NCBI RefSeq assembly: GCF_002879855.1
Contig: NZ_PNYB01000021.1
Coordinates: 1-64,000 of the forward strand
Origin: Trinickia soli
GTDB lineage: Bacteria; Pseudomonadota; Gammaproteobacteria; Burkholderiales; Burkholderiaceae
Length of the DNA stretch: 64,000 nt
Direction: 5' to 3'
Numbering within the stretch: the first letter of the stretch is position 1; each line of letters starts with the position of its first letter. Made by a program: the position numbers and the translations under genes. The notes under the pieces are model-generated. The model worked only from the letters and a program-made list of their open reading frames with translations, was not told the origin of the DNA and searched no databases. This document shows, piece after piece, positions 1 to 8,288 of this stretch.

Positions 1-244
1 TGATCAGCTTGACGATGATGTTGGACAGGAAGCCCTTGAAGACTTCGAAGCTCAGTTCGGAAGTAAGGCTCTGACTGAAGAGGTACAGCAGGAACGGAAG
101 GAAAAGAAACAATGCAGCACCGCTGACCCGATGCAGGATCGACACGCGTCCCGCCAACGGTAGACGATATGCCGTCAAGATTTGCCCCAGACCGATGTTC
201 CGGAATTCCGGCCTCTGTCTCTGCTTGTCCACAGGTCCTGCCAT
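1..244 (-). CDS. sdhC: Succinate dehydrogenase cytochrome b556 subunit, 3' end outside window
   Basis: This is the first 81 codons of SdhC, the membrane haem b anchor of succinate dehydrogenase (complex II), which passes electrons from succinate to ubiquinone. The start at 244 follows an AAGGGG ribosome site. The N-terminal part carries the family motif RPEFRNIGLGQIL followed by YRLPLAGRVSILHRVSG, where the Ser and His of the quinone/haem region sit. A first hydrophobic helix (LFLFLPFLLYLF) follows, then SFEVFKGFLSNIIVKLI at the window edge. The gene runs off the left end, so sdhD, sdhA and sdhB are presumably beyond it. A LysR gene is divergent 232 bp away. Confidence 0.93.
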   Translation of the reverse strand, partial: MAGPVDKQRQRPEFRNIGLGQILTAYRLPLAGRVSILHRVSGAALFLFLPFLLYLFSQSLTSELSFEVFKGFLSNIIVKLI

Positions 245-443
245 GTCATACCCCTTTGTCGTATCGAGCCCGATCGCGCTACGGCCGCCTCACGCCAAGC
301 CGCCGCGTGCAACGGGCGAACTTTCGAACCGGACCGGACAGGCCGGGGGTGTGAGGGGCGCGTAGTGAGCGCGGCGTCATGCCGCACCCAAGAATTTTGC
401 GGATATTGTCTCCCCATCCTGATATGCTGTCTAATATCTATCT

Positions 444-460
444 TGTATTCCAGAAATACA
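444..460. promoter_or_regulatory. Inverted repeat, candidate LysR operator
   Basis: TGTATT and AATACA form a perfect 6-bp inverted repeat around a 5-bp spacer, ending 17 bases before the LysR start at 477. The inner part fits the T-N11-A pattern of LysR-family sites. The location in the divergent sdhC/LysR gap suggests autoregulation; this is inference. Confidence 0.4.
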
Positions 461-476
461 TTTTACAGATATCGGT

Positions 477-1376
477 ATGGAGCTACGGCATATTCGCTAC
501 TTCCTGGCGGTCGCCGAGGAACGAAACGTCACGCGGGCGGCGGAGAAGCTCGGCATCGGCCAGCCGCCGCTGAGCCAGCAGATTCACGCGCTCGAAGCCG
601 AACTGAACGTGCGTCTGTTTCGTCGGACCGGGCACGGCGTCGTGCTCACCGAAGCCGGCGAGGCCTTTCTCATCGACGCGCGCCGGCTCCTCGAAAGCGC
701 CGGGCAAGCCATCGCCAATGCACAAAGTGCGGGGCGGGGCGAGACGGGGCAACTGAACATCGGCTTCACGGGGTCGGCGGCGTTCAATCCGGTCGTGCCG
801 AGGATCATCCGGCAGTTTCGGCAGTCCTATCCCGGCGTGACCCTCACACTGTCCGAGGGCAACACGGCCGAACTGCTCGACGATCTCAAAGCCGGCCGTG
901 TGGACGTGGCTTTCGTGCGGCTTGGCGCGCAGTCACCGGCGAGCATGACGTTCCATCACATCGCGGCTGAACGGATGCGCTTGGTGCTGCCGGCCACGCA
1001 CCGATTGGCGCGCAAGCAGCGAATCAAGCTCGAGATGCTGGACGGCGAACCGTTCGTGCTGCTGCCTCGGGACGTCAGCCCCACGCTGCACGACGTCATC
1101 GTGGGCGCTTGCCGCTACGCGGGATACGAGCCTGTGCTGGGCCAGCAGGCGCCGCAATTGTCGTCCGTCGTCAACTTCGTCGCTGCGGAGTTCGGCGTAT
1201 CGCTCGTGCCGGCATCGGTCTGCCAGATTCAGGTCGAGGGGGTGGTGTATGCGGATGTCGCCGGTGCGAATATCACCATCCGTCTGGCGTTGGCGTCACA
1301 GGCTCCGCCCAAAGCGTCGAAGGTGGAAAATTTTCTCGCGATCGCTCGCCAGTTGACGACGCCAGCGGCGAGTTGA
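477..1376 (+). CDS. LysR-family transcriptional regulator
   Basis: The 299-residue protein has the usual LysR length. Its N-terminal winged helix-turn-helix (about residues 1-60) reads MELRHIRYFLAVAEE, then a recognition-helix region with GQPPLSQQIHALEAEL. The rest is a periplasmic-binding-like effector domain with the typical LNIGFTGSAAF start and the motif DVAFVRLG. The helix-turn-helix wording QPPLSQQI is common in BenM/CatM/AlsR-like regulators of catabolic genes. It lies divergent from sdhC, and the shared gap holds an inverted repeat at 444-460. The effector and target cannot be told from sequence. Confidence 0.9.
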   Translation: MELRHIRYFLAVAEERNVTRAAEKLGIGQPPLSQQIHALEAELNVRLFRRTGHGVVLTEAGEAFLIDARRLLESAGQAIANAQSAGRGETGQLNIGFTGSAAFNPVVPRIIRQFRQSYPGVTLTLSEGNTAELLDDLKAGRVDVAFVRLGAQSPASMTFHHIAAERMRLVLPATHRLARKQRIKLEMLDGEPFVLLPRDVSPTLHDVIVGACRYAGYEPVLGQQAPQLSSVVNFVAAEFGVSLVPASVCQIQVEGVVYADVAGANITIRLALASQAPPKASKVENFLAIARQLTTPAAS

Positions 1377-1695
1377 AGGTGTTCTCAGCTCGGTCGTTAG
1401 AAAATCATTCAATCGATCGCGAAGTTTGCGCCATTCTTTGGAATCCATTTTTTGTGCTTTCGCCGCTAAGATTGCTTGCACCCACTACCGGTGCGGTAGC
1501 CAGGAAAGCCACGCGAAAGCGCGCGCTGGCGGGCCGGCGTGCGACGCGGCGGCGAAGTCGATCGGTTCGCCCGCTGTTGGTGGCGGGCTAAGCGTCTTTT
1601 GTGCTCAAAAAAGTTGATCGCACTGGCGTTGTTGTTCATGATGCGCGGGTGTTCATTCAGATTGAACATGCACGATTGACGAACGACGCCCCTTC
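1377..1695. other. Intergenic leader upstream of dbpA
   Basis: These 319 bases hold no convincing gene. The stretch is more AT-rich than its neighbours. It contains a possible stem (GCCCGC near 1568 pairing with GCGGGC) and an inverted repeat TGTTCA (1650-1655) / TGAACA (1663-1668) just before dbpA. A long mRNA leader for the helicase gene is possible, as in some cold-shock helicase genes, but this is inference. Confidence 0.35.
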
Positions 1696-3099
1696 ATGAC
1701 CAATAAACCGACCGCCACGTCCTTCAGCGAGCTCCCGCTTGCGCCCGCCGTACTCGCCAATCTCGCCCGGCTCGGCTATGTCTCCATGACGCCGATTCAG
1801 GCGGCGGGCTTACCGATCGCGCTGGCGGGGCACGACCTGATCGCTCAGGCCAAGACGGGCAGCGGCAAGACAGCCGCATTTTCGCTCGCGTTACTCGCGC
1901 GGCTGGACGCCCGCCGCTTCGACGTGCAAGCGATGGTTCTATGTCCCACGCGCGAGCTTGCCGATCAGGTCACGCAGGAAATCCGCCGCCTCGCGCGCGC
2001 CGAGGAAAACATCAAGGTGCTGACGCTCTGCGGCGGCACGCCGATCGCGCCGCAGGCGGCGAGTCTCGAACATGGCTCACATATCGTCGTCGGGACGCCG
2101 GGGCGCATCATGGACCATCTGGAGCGTGGCAGCCTTGCCCTCGATGCATTGAATACGCTCGTGCTCGACGAAGCGGATCGGATGCTCGACATGGGCTTCT
2201 ACGACGATATAGCGAAGGTGGCCGATCGGTGTCCGAAAGAGCGGCAAACGTTGCTGTTTTCCGCGACCTACCCCGACGGCATCGCCAAACTCAGCCAGCG
2301 ATTCCTGCGCAATCCCAAAGAGGTGAGGCTTGAAGAGCGTCACGACGACAGCAAGATTCGCCAGCGCTTTTATGAGGTGACGGACGAGCAGCGGTTGCAC
2401 GCGGTGGGCATGTTGCTGAATCACTATCGCCCGGTGAGTACGCTAGCGTTCTGCAACACGAAGCAACAATGCCGCGACTTGCTCGATGTACTGCGTGCGC
2501 AGGGTTTTCATGCGCTGGCGTTGCACGGTGAACTCGATCAACGCGAACGCGATCAGGTGCTGATTCAATTCGCGAACCGTAGCTGCTCAGTGCTCGTTGC
2601 CACCGATGTCGCTGCGCGCGGGCTGGATTTTACGCAGCTCGAGGCGGTGATCAACGTCGACGTGACGCCCGATCCCCAAGTGCACGTGCATCGAATTGGC
2701 CGCACGGGCCGCGCGGACGAAGATGGCTGGGCGCTGAGCCTCGCAAGCATGGATGAAATGGGGCGCGTGGGCGGCATCGAGCAGGCGCAAAAGCGCGATG
2801 TCGAATGGCATCCTCTCAGCGAGCTCAAGGCGCAAAGCGACACGCTGTTGTTGCCGCCGATGGAGACCTTGCAGATCCTCGGTGGGCGAAAAGAAAAGAT
2901 TCGCCCTGGCGACGTGCTGGGCGCGCTGACGGGGGAAGCGGGCTTCAGCGGCGCACAGATCGGAAAGATCAACGTGACCGAATACTCGACCTACGTCGCG
3001 GTCGAGCGAAGCATCGCGCGCGACGCGCTGCGCAAGCTCAACGCAGGGAAAGTGAAGGGCAAGAAGGTGAAAGCGCGATTGATGGACGAGTGGCGTTGA
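1696..3099 (+). CDS. dbpA: ATP-dependent RNA helicase DbpA
   Basis: This 467-residue DEAD-box helicase remodels 23S rRNA during large-subunit assembly. Residues 10-40 hold the Q motif with TPIQAAGLP. Walker A is AKTGSGKT (52-59), PTRELAD is near 84-90, DEAD is at 158-161, SAT near 189-191 and HRIGRTGR at 332-339. The C-terminal part (about 390-467) fits the DbpA-specific RNA-binding domain that recognises 23S hairpin 92, with a basic end (KGKKVKARLMDEWR). The N-terminal wording LARLGYVSMTPIQAA matches E. coli DbpA rather than RhlE or CsdA. No clear Shine-Dalgarno precedes the ATG. The gene stands alone between a LysR gene and a pseudogene. Confidence 0.95.
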   Translation: MTNKPTATSFSELPLAPAVLANLARLGYVSMTPIQAAGLPIALAGHDLIAQAKTGSGKTAAFSLALLARLDARRFDVQAMVLCPTRELADQVTQEIRRLARAEENIKVLTLCGGTPIAPQAASLEHGSHIVVGTPGRIMDHLERGSLALDALNTLVLDEADRMLDMGFYDDIAKVADRCPKERQTLLFSATYPDGIAKLSQRFLRNPKEVRLEERHDDSKIRQRFYEVTDEQRLHAVGMLLNHYRPVSTLAFCNTKQQCRDLLDVLRAQGFHALALHGELDQRERDQVLIQFANRSCSVLVATDVAARGLDFTQLEAVINVDVTPDPQVHVHRIGRTGRADEDGWALSLASMDEMGRVGGIEQAQKRDVEWHPLSELKAQSDTLLLPPMETLQILGGRKEKIRPGDVLGALTGEAGFSGAQIGKINVTEYSTYVAVERSIARDALRKLNAGKVKGKKVKARLMDEWR

Positions 3100-3166
3100 C
3101 GGTGCGTGCCGTACGCACACGATGACCTTCGAGATGCGTTGGACCGCAAGTCGGCGGGAGCGCGCG

Positions 3167-3200
3167 GTCCGATTGTTTCAGCTATCGGACTCGTGAAACA
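3167..3200. other. Two mutually exclusive hairpins after dbpA
   Basis: GTCCGAT (3167-3173) pairs perfectly with ATCGGAC (3184-3190). TGTTTCA (3174-3180) pairs perfectly with TGAAACA (3194-3200). The stems overlap, so only one can form at a time. No U-tract follows on either strand. It lies between the convergent ends of dbpA and the pseudogene. Confidence 0.45.
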
Positions 3201-3221
3201 GGGGCAAGCTCAGTGGTTGCG

Positions 3222-3590
3222 TCACCGGGAAACCAGCCCATCCAAGCACAAGTCATTGACCTCCACGAATTCGTCGATGCCTGGATGCGAGCCTTCGCGC
3301 CCCAGGCCGCTCTGCTTCACGCCGCCAAAAGGCGCGAGTTCGTTCGAGAGGAGTCCGCAGTTGATCCCCACCATCCCCGATTCGATGCGCGCCGCGTTGC
3401 GCCGGATGCGCGCCGCATCGCGGCTATAGAGGTAGGCGGCAAGCCCATACTCGGTGTCGTTGGCCATCGCGATCGCTTCGTCGTCGGTATCGAAGCGAAA
3501 GAGCGCTGCCACCGGCCCGAACGCTTCTTCACGGGCAATCTTCATCGCGGGCGTCGGCATGGCATCGAGCGAAGCGATGTCGACCAAGGA
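3222..3590 (-). pseudogene. Truncated succinate-semialdehyde dehydrogenase remnant (GabD C-terminus)
   Basis: About 120 codons match the C-terminal quarter of NAD(P)-dependent succinate-semialdehyde dehydrogenase: MKIAREEAFGPVAALFRF, then ANDTEYGLAAYLYSRD, then MVGINCGLLSNELAPFGG and SGLGREGSHPGIDEF. A whole GabD has about 480 residues. The NAD-binding fold and the catalytic Cys/Glu region are absent. Upstream of about 3590 the reading frame stays open to 3662 but has no family resemblance. The break abuts the DUF971 gene, so this may mark where the 3.7-17 kb block joined the chromosome. A functional product is unlikely. Confidence 0.85.
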
Positions 3591-3708
3591 GTTTTCTGAA
3601 TGACCACTGAGATCGAACGAACGCACCCTGAGACACCCTCGCGGCAAAGATTGCGAGCGCACGCCCGTGCTTGCCGTGTAGTCAGCGCCACGTCACGGTC
3701 AATGCCGG

Positions 3709-4035
3709 TCAGCCGACGAGTCCCGATGCGGCGTCGGCCTGCGTCTCCGTCTCCGTCTCCGCCACGCGCGCCAGATAGGTCCACGGGTAGATGCCGCGCG
3801 CGTGGCCGTCGCTGAACAGGAGCCGGATGCCATAGCCGATCGCCTCGATGCCGAGCAGCGCGACGTCCGGCGTCACGTCGACCTGGCCGCCTGCACGCCG
3901 GCGCACGGTGCATTCCGCGCACGGGCAAGCGGCTCGCAATTGCGCGTGCGCGACGCGTTGCGTGCGGCCATCCGCCCACGATACCGTCAGTGCGCGGGCG
4001 GTCGCATCGACGCGGAGCAATGTGGGCGCATTCAT
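3709..4035 (-). CDS. DUF971 (GBBH-like N-terminal domain) protein
   Basis: This 108-residue protein has the DUF971 pattern: a short beta-rich domain with a PCAEC cysteine pair (CxxC, likely zinc) near residue 38, then a GIEAIGYGIRLLFSDGHA stretch and GIYPWTYL. The same fold forms the N-terminus of gamma-butyrobetaine hydroxylase and the C-terminus of Mrp/HCF101-type Fe-S carriers. Its ATG overlaps the stop of the HEAT gene by 4 bases, so it is the last gene of the flavoprotein-ABC operon. The C-terminus carries an ETETET run from a 6-bp repeat. A role in handling the Fe-S clusters of the operon's ferredoxin is an inference from the HCF101 link. Confidence 0.85.
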   Translation of the reverse strand: MNAPTLLRVDATARALTVSWADGRTQRVAHAQLRAACPCAECTVRRRAGGQVDVTPDVALLGIEAIGYGIRLLFSDGHARGIYPWTYLARVAETETETQADAASGLVG

Positions 4036-5027
4036 CGCTGTTCGTCGCCCATCTGCGTCAGCGCGATGCGCACTGCCTTGCGCACGTCGGGGTCTTGGTC
4101 GAGCAGCGCGTCGCGCAGCGCCGGCAGTGTGCGCGCGTCGCGCAGTTCGCCTAGCGTTAGCGCTGCCTCGCGGCGCAGGTTGCCGATCGTGTGAGTCAGC
4201 AGCGCGGCGACGGGTAGGGCTGCGCGCGCGTCGCGCAGTTGCCCGAGCGCACGCACCGCGCGCAGCCGCACTTGCCAGTAGGGATCGTCGAGCGCCGCAA
4301 CGAGCGGCTCAACAGCCGACTGCGGCCGTAGCTTGCCAAGGGTCTCTGCGGTTTCCTCGCGGACCCGCCAAGCGTCGTCGCGAAGTGCGGCGAGCAGCGC
4401 ATGCACCGTCGCTTCGTCGCCGGATGGCGCGAAGCCAAGTGCGCCAACGGCCGTGCGGCGGACAACCGGATCGACGTCGCCGGCGACACGTCCGATAAGC
4501 GGCGCGAGCGCCCGCTCGTCCCTCAACCAGCCGAGCACGGAAACGGCTTCGAGCCGCACCGCGGCATCGTCGTGTGCGAGTGCGTCGAGCGCCGGCTCGA
4601 GCGCCTCGGCGTAGCGCAACTCGCGCAGGCCTCGCAGCACCGCGCGCAGGACCGCCGGAGCCGGCTGCTGCACCCACCGCCGCAACACCGCACCGGACGA
4701 GGGCTGCTGCAGCCCGGCAAGGCTGTCGGCGGCGGCATCTCGGACCTCGTCGTCCTGATCGAGAAGCGCGGCGCAGAGCGCATCGACGACGTCGTCGCGT
4801 TCCCATGCGCCGAGTATTGCGGCGGCCTCGGCGCGGATCTCGGCGGCGGCGTCGCCGCGCAATGCCGCCATGAACGCGGGCACCGCGTCGGGGATTTCAA
4901 GGTCGGCAAGTTCGAGCAGCGCGATGCGGCGCACGACCGCGTCCGGCGATTGCAAGCGCGCGAGCGGACCCGTTGCGGTATCGGCGAGCGGATCGATATC
5001 CTGGGCAGACGTGGGATGTGAGTTCAT
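4032..5027 (-). CDS. HEAT-repeat (PBS-lyase type) protein
   Basis: The 331 residues consist almost wholly of about nine 31-residue HEAT-like repeats with the signature D.VRR.A...LG.L.D..A...L, for example LDDPYWQVRLRAVRALGQLR. No signal peptide or enzyme motif is visible, so it is probably a cytoplasmic scaffold. It overlaps both neighbours by 4 bases (ATGA) and so is translationally coupled to the ABC ATPase before it and the DUF971 gene after it. PBS-lyase-type repeats often occur in proteins that help load cofactors or assemble complexes. What it binds here is unknown. Confidence 0.85.
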   Translation of the reverse strand: MNSHPTSAQDIDPLADTATGPLARLQSPDAVVRRIALLELADLEIPDAVPAFMAALRGDAAAEIRAEAAAILGAWERDDVVDALCAALLDQDDEVRDAAADSLAGLQQPSSGAVLRRWVQQPAPAVLRAVLRGLRELRYAEALEPALDALAHDDAAVRLEAVSVLGWLRDERALAPLIGRVAGDVDPVVRRTAVGALGFAPSGDEATVHALLAALRDDAWRVREETAETLGKLRPQSAVEPLVAALDDPYWQVRLRAVRALGQLRDARAALPVAALLTHTIGNLRREAALTLGELRDARTLPALRDALLDQDPDVRKAVRIALTQMGDEQR

Positions 5028-5881
5028 CGGGGCGGGGTGAGGGCAATCAGATCGCGGTCGGCTGGCACAACGGCAGCCGGACGTGGCGATGCGGGAGCAT
5101 GGGTGGCTTCGTGCAGTGCGCGGATGCAGCGGCGCTTGAGGTCGATGAACGCAGGGTCGGTGGTGCTTTCGTCGCTGCGGGGCCGTGCCAGCGGCACAGC
5201 GAAGTCGTCGACGATACGCGCAGGCCGGCTCGACAGCATGACGATGCGCCCGCCGAGGAAGAGCGCTTCGTCGATGTCGTGCGTAACGAAGACGACCGTC
5301 GTGCGAATCGTCGACCAGAGCTCGAGCAGCAGTGTCTGCATCATCCGGCGCGTTTGCGCATCAAGTGCGCCGAACGGCTCGTCCATCAGCAAGATGCGTG
5401 GCCCGTTGATCAGCACGCGCGCGATTTCGACACGTTGCTGCATGCCGCCGGAGAGCTGGGCGGGGTAGTGGTGCTCGAAGCCGGCGAGCCCGACGAGCTT
5501 GAGCAGCCGCGCGGCTTCGTGAAGTCGCGCATGCCGCGCGACGCCCTTCATCTTCAGACCGAATGCGACGTTCTCGATCACCCGTTTCCACGGGAACAGC
5601 GTGTGTTGCTGAAACACCAGACCGCGTTCGGGATGCGGTCGGTCAACACGCTGGCCGTCGACGAAGATGTTTCCGCGCGTGGGCGGGATGTGTCCGGCGA
5701 TGGCGCTGAGCAACGTCGATTTGCCGCAGCCGGACGGACCCAGCACACAGGCGAACTCGCCCGGCGCGATGTCGAGATCGACCGTATCGAGTGCGGTGAG
5801 GTGCGCCCCGGGCGCGCCCACGTCGATCGATAGTGCCCGCACCTGCACGCGCGCAGCGTAGCTCCCGGCAAGCGCGTTCAT
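5024..5881 (-). CDS. ABC transporter ATP-binding protein (SsuB/TauB/NrtD type)
   Basis: This 285-residue ATPase would energise the importer formed with the permease at 5878. Walker A is GPSGCGKST, the signature is LSGGMQQRVEIAR, Walker B is [12 protein letters not shown], and the switch His lies in FVTHDIDEALFL. The Q-loop context VFQQHTLFPWKRV and the HDIDEAL wording are typical of the nitrate/sulfonate/taurine subfamily. I chose the ATG at 5881, which overlaps the permease stop (ATGA); the frame is open further upstream but that part is out-of-frame permease sequence. The substrate is not shown by the ATPase itself. Confidence 0.92.
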   Translation of the reverse strand: MNALAGSYAARVQVRALSIDVGAPGAHLTALDTVDLDIAPGEFACVLGPSGCGKSTLLSAIAGHIPPTRGNIFVDGQRVDRPHPERGLVFQQHTLFPWKRVIENVAFGLKMKGVARHARLHEAARLLKLVGLAGFEHHYPAQLSGGMQQRVEIARVLINGPRILLMDEPFGALDAQTRRMMQTLLLELWSTIRTTVVFVTHDIDEALFLGGRIVMLSSRPARIVDDFAVPLARPRSDESTTDPAFIDLKRRCIRALHEATHAPASPRPAAVVPADRDLIALTPPR

Positions 5882-6729
5882 CGGTGACCTCCACGCGCCT
5901 GATGCCACGGTGTGAGCGCGCGGCCGGCGCGCTTCACGAGCAGACTGCTGCCCATGCCGAGCACGCCGATGATCGCCATGCCGACGACGATGTTTGCATA
6001 GTTCTGCAGCGTATAGGACTCCCACGTGAAGTAGCCGATCCCATACTGGCCGGCGATCATCTCGGCGGTGACGAGGCAAAACCACGCGGTTCCCATGCCG
6101 ATCGACAATCCCGTGAAAATAGCGGGCGCGGCGGCTGGCACTATGACTTCGGTGTAAAGACGCAACGGACTCGTGCCGAGCCCGCGCGCGGTGGCGACGA
6201 GCCGCGGGTCCGCCCCCTCGACGCCGTGCATCGTGTTCAGCAGGATGGGAAAGAGCGCGCCGACGAAGGTGATAAAGATCATGCTGAGTTCGGATGACGG
6301 AAAGATCAGAATCGCGAGCGGGATCCACGCGACCGCAGGAATGGGGCGCAGCATTTCGAGCGGTGGCAGCAGCGTGTCCTCGAGCGCGCGATGCCGGCCG
6401 ATCGCGAGCCCGAGCCCGACGCCCGCGACGGCGGCCCCGCTAAAGCCGGCGAGCACGCGCAGCACGCTTGCCGCGAGATCGAGCGGCAGCTTCGGTGAAT
6501 GCAGCAGTTCCCAGAAGGCAGGGCCGACATCGCTCGGCGCCGGCATGGTCGAGAACGAAACGAAGCCGAGCGACAGACGTAAGTGGACCGCAAGCTGCCA
6601 CAGTGCGGCAAAGAAAACGATCGAACCCGCGCGTAGGAGACGTTGGCGTTGCCGGGCCGCACTGTCGGCGGCGGCCGGAGCTGGCGCGCCGGTTGCGGCG
6701 TGGTCGGGAAGTTCAAGCGATATGGCCAT
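5878..6729 (-). CDS. ABC transporter permease (SsuC/TauC type)
   Basis: The 283-residue inner-membrane protein has about six hydrophobic segments and the BPD_transp_1 EAA loop (TARGLGTSPLRLYTEVIVPAAAPAIFTGL) where the ATPase docks. The region PPLEMLRPIPAVAWIPLAILIF is a hallmark of sulfonate/nitrate/taurine permeases. I took ATG 6729 with a weak AGG upstream; a TTG at 6750 would add seven residues. The gene lies 84 bases after the binding-protein gene and overlaps the ATPase gene by 4 bases. A sulfonate-like or other organosulfur substrate is inferred from family and neighbours. Confidence 0.9.
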   Translation of the reverse strand: MAISLELPDHAATGAPAPAAADSAARQRQRLLRAGSIVFFAALWQLAVHLRLSLGFVSFSTMPAPSDVGPAFWELLHSPKLPLDLAASVLRVLAGFSGAAVAGVGLGLAIGRHRALEDTLLPPLEMLRPIPAVAWIPLAILIFPSSELSMIFITFVGALFPILLNTMHGVEGADPRLVATARGLGTSPLRLYTEVIVPAAAPAIFTGLSIGMGTAWFCLVTAEMIAGQYGIGYFTWESYTLQNYANIVVGMAIIGVLGMGSSLLVKRAGRALTPWHQARGGHR

Positions 6730-6813
6730 GAGCGTGCCTGTTCGGTTCAAATGGGGGGCGAATGTGTGGGCGGATGCGTGGCCGGATCCGCCCGCCGGAC
6801 TGACGCGCTCGCG

Positions 6814-8241
6814 TCAGCGTGCGGCGAGCGCTTCTGTCGCACCCGATGCTGCCGCTGCGTAGTCGACGACGGAGCCGGATGTGGCCCGGGCGTATGCGTC
6901 GGCGTTCGACTGGAGCAGGAAGGCAGCGAGACCGCCGCGCGCGTCCCGTACGTACCACGCCTGCTTCGCGAAGAGTTTCAGTCCACTCGTGTGGTCATGC
7001 ACGTATGCGGCGCGGATCTTAAGGCCGGTCTGCCCGATCTTCTTCAACGCGGCAAACGCTTCAGCGGGATTCGCGTAGTTGCGAATCTTCGTCTCGTTCG
7101 CGAGCCACACCTGTGCGACGCCGTTGAAGTCGCGAATCGGCTTGCCGGTCAACGCATCGTTGGCGGCGAGTGGCTGCTTCGCGTAGTTCGCGAGCGCGGC
7201 TTCGTAGTCGAGCCGCGACTCCTTGAACGCTTCGCGGATATAGCGGTCATCGATAAACGTGTCGGCGTTCAGACCCGTATCCGTCTTTTTCAGCAACTTC
7301 AGCGTCGAGATTGCTGTCGCGACCGCGCGGCGGTACTCGGGCTTCCATGTCAGGTCGCGCGTTTGCAGGCCGAGCGGGCCGAGGTACAGATAGTCCACGG
7401 GGGCCTCGACGCCCGTTACCTTCTCCACCAGCAGGCTGTACTTCTCGGGATCCTCGGTGAGCAGGCGGTTTGCCTCGATCGCAGCGCGCAGGTAGGCGAC
7501 CACCACCTCGGGGTACCGCTTCGCATAGTCGGCGTCGACGAGCGAGCCGTGCAAGGTCGGCGCATGGCTTTGCGAGCCGTCGTAGATTTTGCGGGCAATG
7601 CCGCGGTACGGGAACAGCTCGGCAAACGGCACGAAGTCCGCATGTGCGTCGATGCGTCCTGCCTTCAGTGCGCTGCCGGCCACTTCGGGTGCCTGCGTGA
7701 TGATGTTCACGTCGGTGTCCGGGTCCCAGCCCTGCGCGGCGATCGCGCGCAACAGCATGCCGTGCGCGGTCGACGCGAACGGGACGGAGATCGTCTTGCC
7801 CTTCAGATCGGCGATCGAGTGGATCTTCGAATCGGTCGGCACGACGATGCCGTTGCCGCTGCCGTCGATGCTGGCCGACAGCACGGCGATGAACTTGCTC
7901 GTTTTACCGGCTTTCTCAAACGCAGCGCCGTTCAGCGCGCCGGGGAAGTCGGCCATGACGCCGAAGTCCAGCTTGCCAGCGACCATCTCGTTGGTGATCG
8001 GTGCGCCGGACGTGAAGTCGTGCCATTGCACGTCGTAGGTGACGTGTGCATACCGGCCGGTATGCGGTAAGTACCGGTCGAGCAGGTGCAGTTCGCGGAT
8101 CAAAAGGCCGCCGGCCGCGCAGTTGATGGTCGTGTCTTGCGTGCCGATGGCGACGCGGATCGTTTCGGCATGAGCGGTCGCCGCGGCCGCTGCGAGCAGT
8201 GTGGCAGAGAGTAGGCGGAAGGTACGGTGACGAAGGTCCAT
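6814..8241 (-). CDS. Periplasmic substrate-binding protein with C-terminal NosL-like region
   Basis: The first 25 residues form a Sec signal peptide ending TAHA. Residues 26 to about 385 are an SsuA/NMT1-type binding fold, with VVPTDSKIHSIADLKGKTIS and VPFASTAHGMLLRA as typical stretches. At 475 residues it is over 100 longer than SsuA. The extra C-terminus (about 388-475) reads IRAAYVHDHTSG, then AKQAWYVRD, then AAFLLQSNADAYARATSG and VVDYA. This follows the order of the copper-binding accessory protein NosL (VHD...AxxAYFV...FAS..DA..FA...G..L.Y). The fusion is my reading by eye. ATG 8241 was chosen because it begins the signal peptide. The ferredoxin gene is 47 bases upstream and the permease gene 84 bases downstream. 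Confidence 0.85.
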   Translation of the reverse strand: MDLRHRTFRLLSATLLAAAAATAHAETIRVAIGTQDTTINCAAGGLLIRELHLLDRYLPHTGRYAHVTYDVQWHDFTSGAPITNEMVAGKLDFGVMADFPGALNGAAFEKAGKTSKFIAVLSASIDGSGNGIVVPTDSKIHSIADLKGKTISVPFASTAHGMLLRAIAAQGWDPDTDVNIITQAPEVAGSALKAGRIDAHADFVPFAELFPYRGIARKIYDGSQSHAPTLHGSLVDADYAKRYPEVVVAYLRAAIEANRLLTEDPEKYSLLVEKVTGVEAPVDYLYLGPLGLQTRDLTWKPEYRRAVATAISTLKLLKKTDTGLNADTFIDDRYIREAFKESRLDYEAALANYAKQPLAANDALTGKPIRDFNGVAQVWLANETKIRNYANPAEAFAALKKIGQTGLKIRAAYVHDHTSGLKLFAKQAWYVRDARGGLAAFLLQSNADAYARATSGSVVDYAAAASGATEALAAR

Positions 8242-8288
8242 GGTGCGTTCGGCGTGTGCTGTATCGGGAGTGGACGAGCGGCCGCGCG

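Noticed and set aside
5882-6328. Longer N-terminus for the ABC ATPase
   Set aside because: The extension is out-of-frame permease sequence; ATG 5881 overlaps the permease stop and starts the conserved region.
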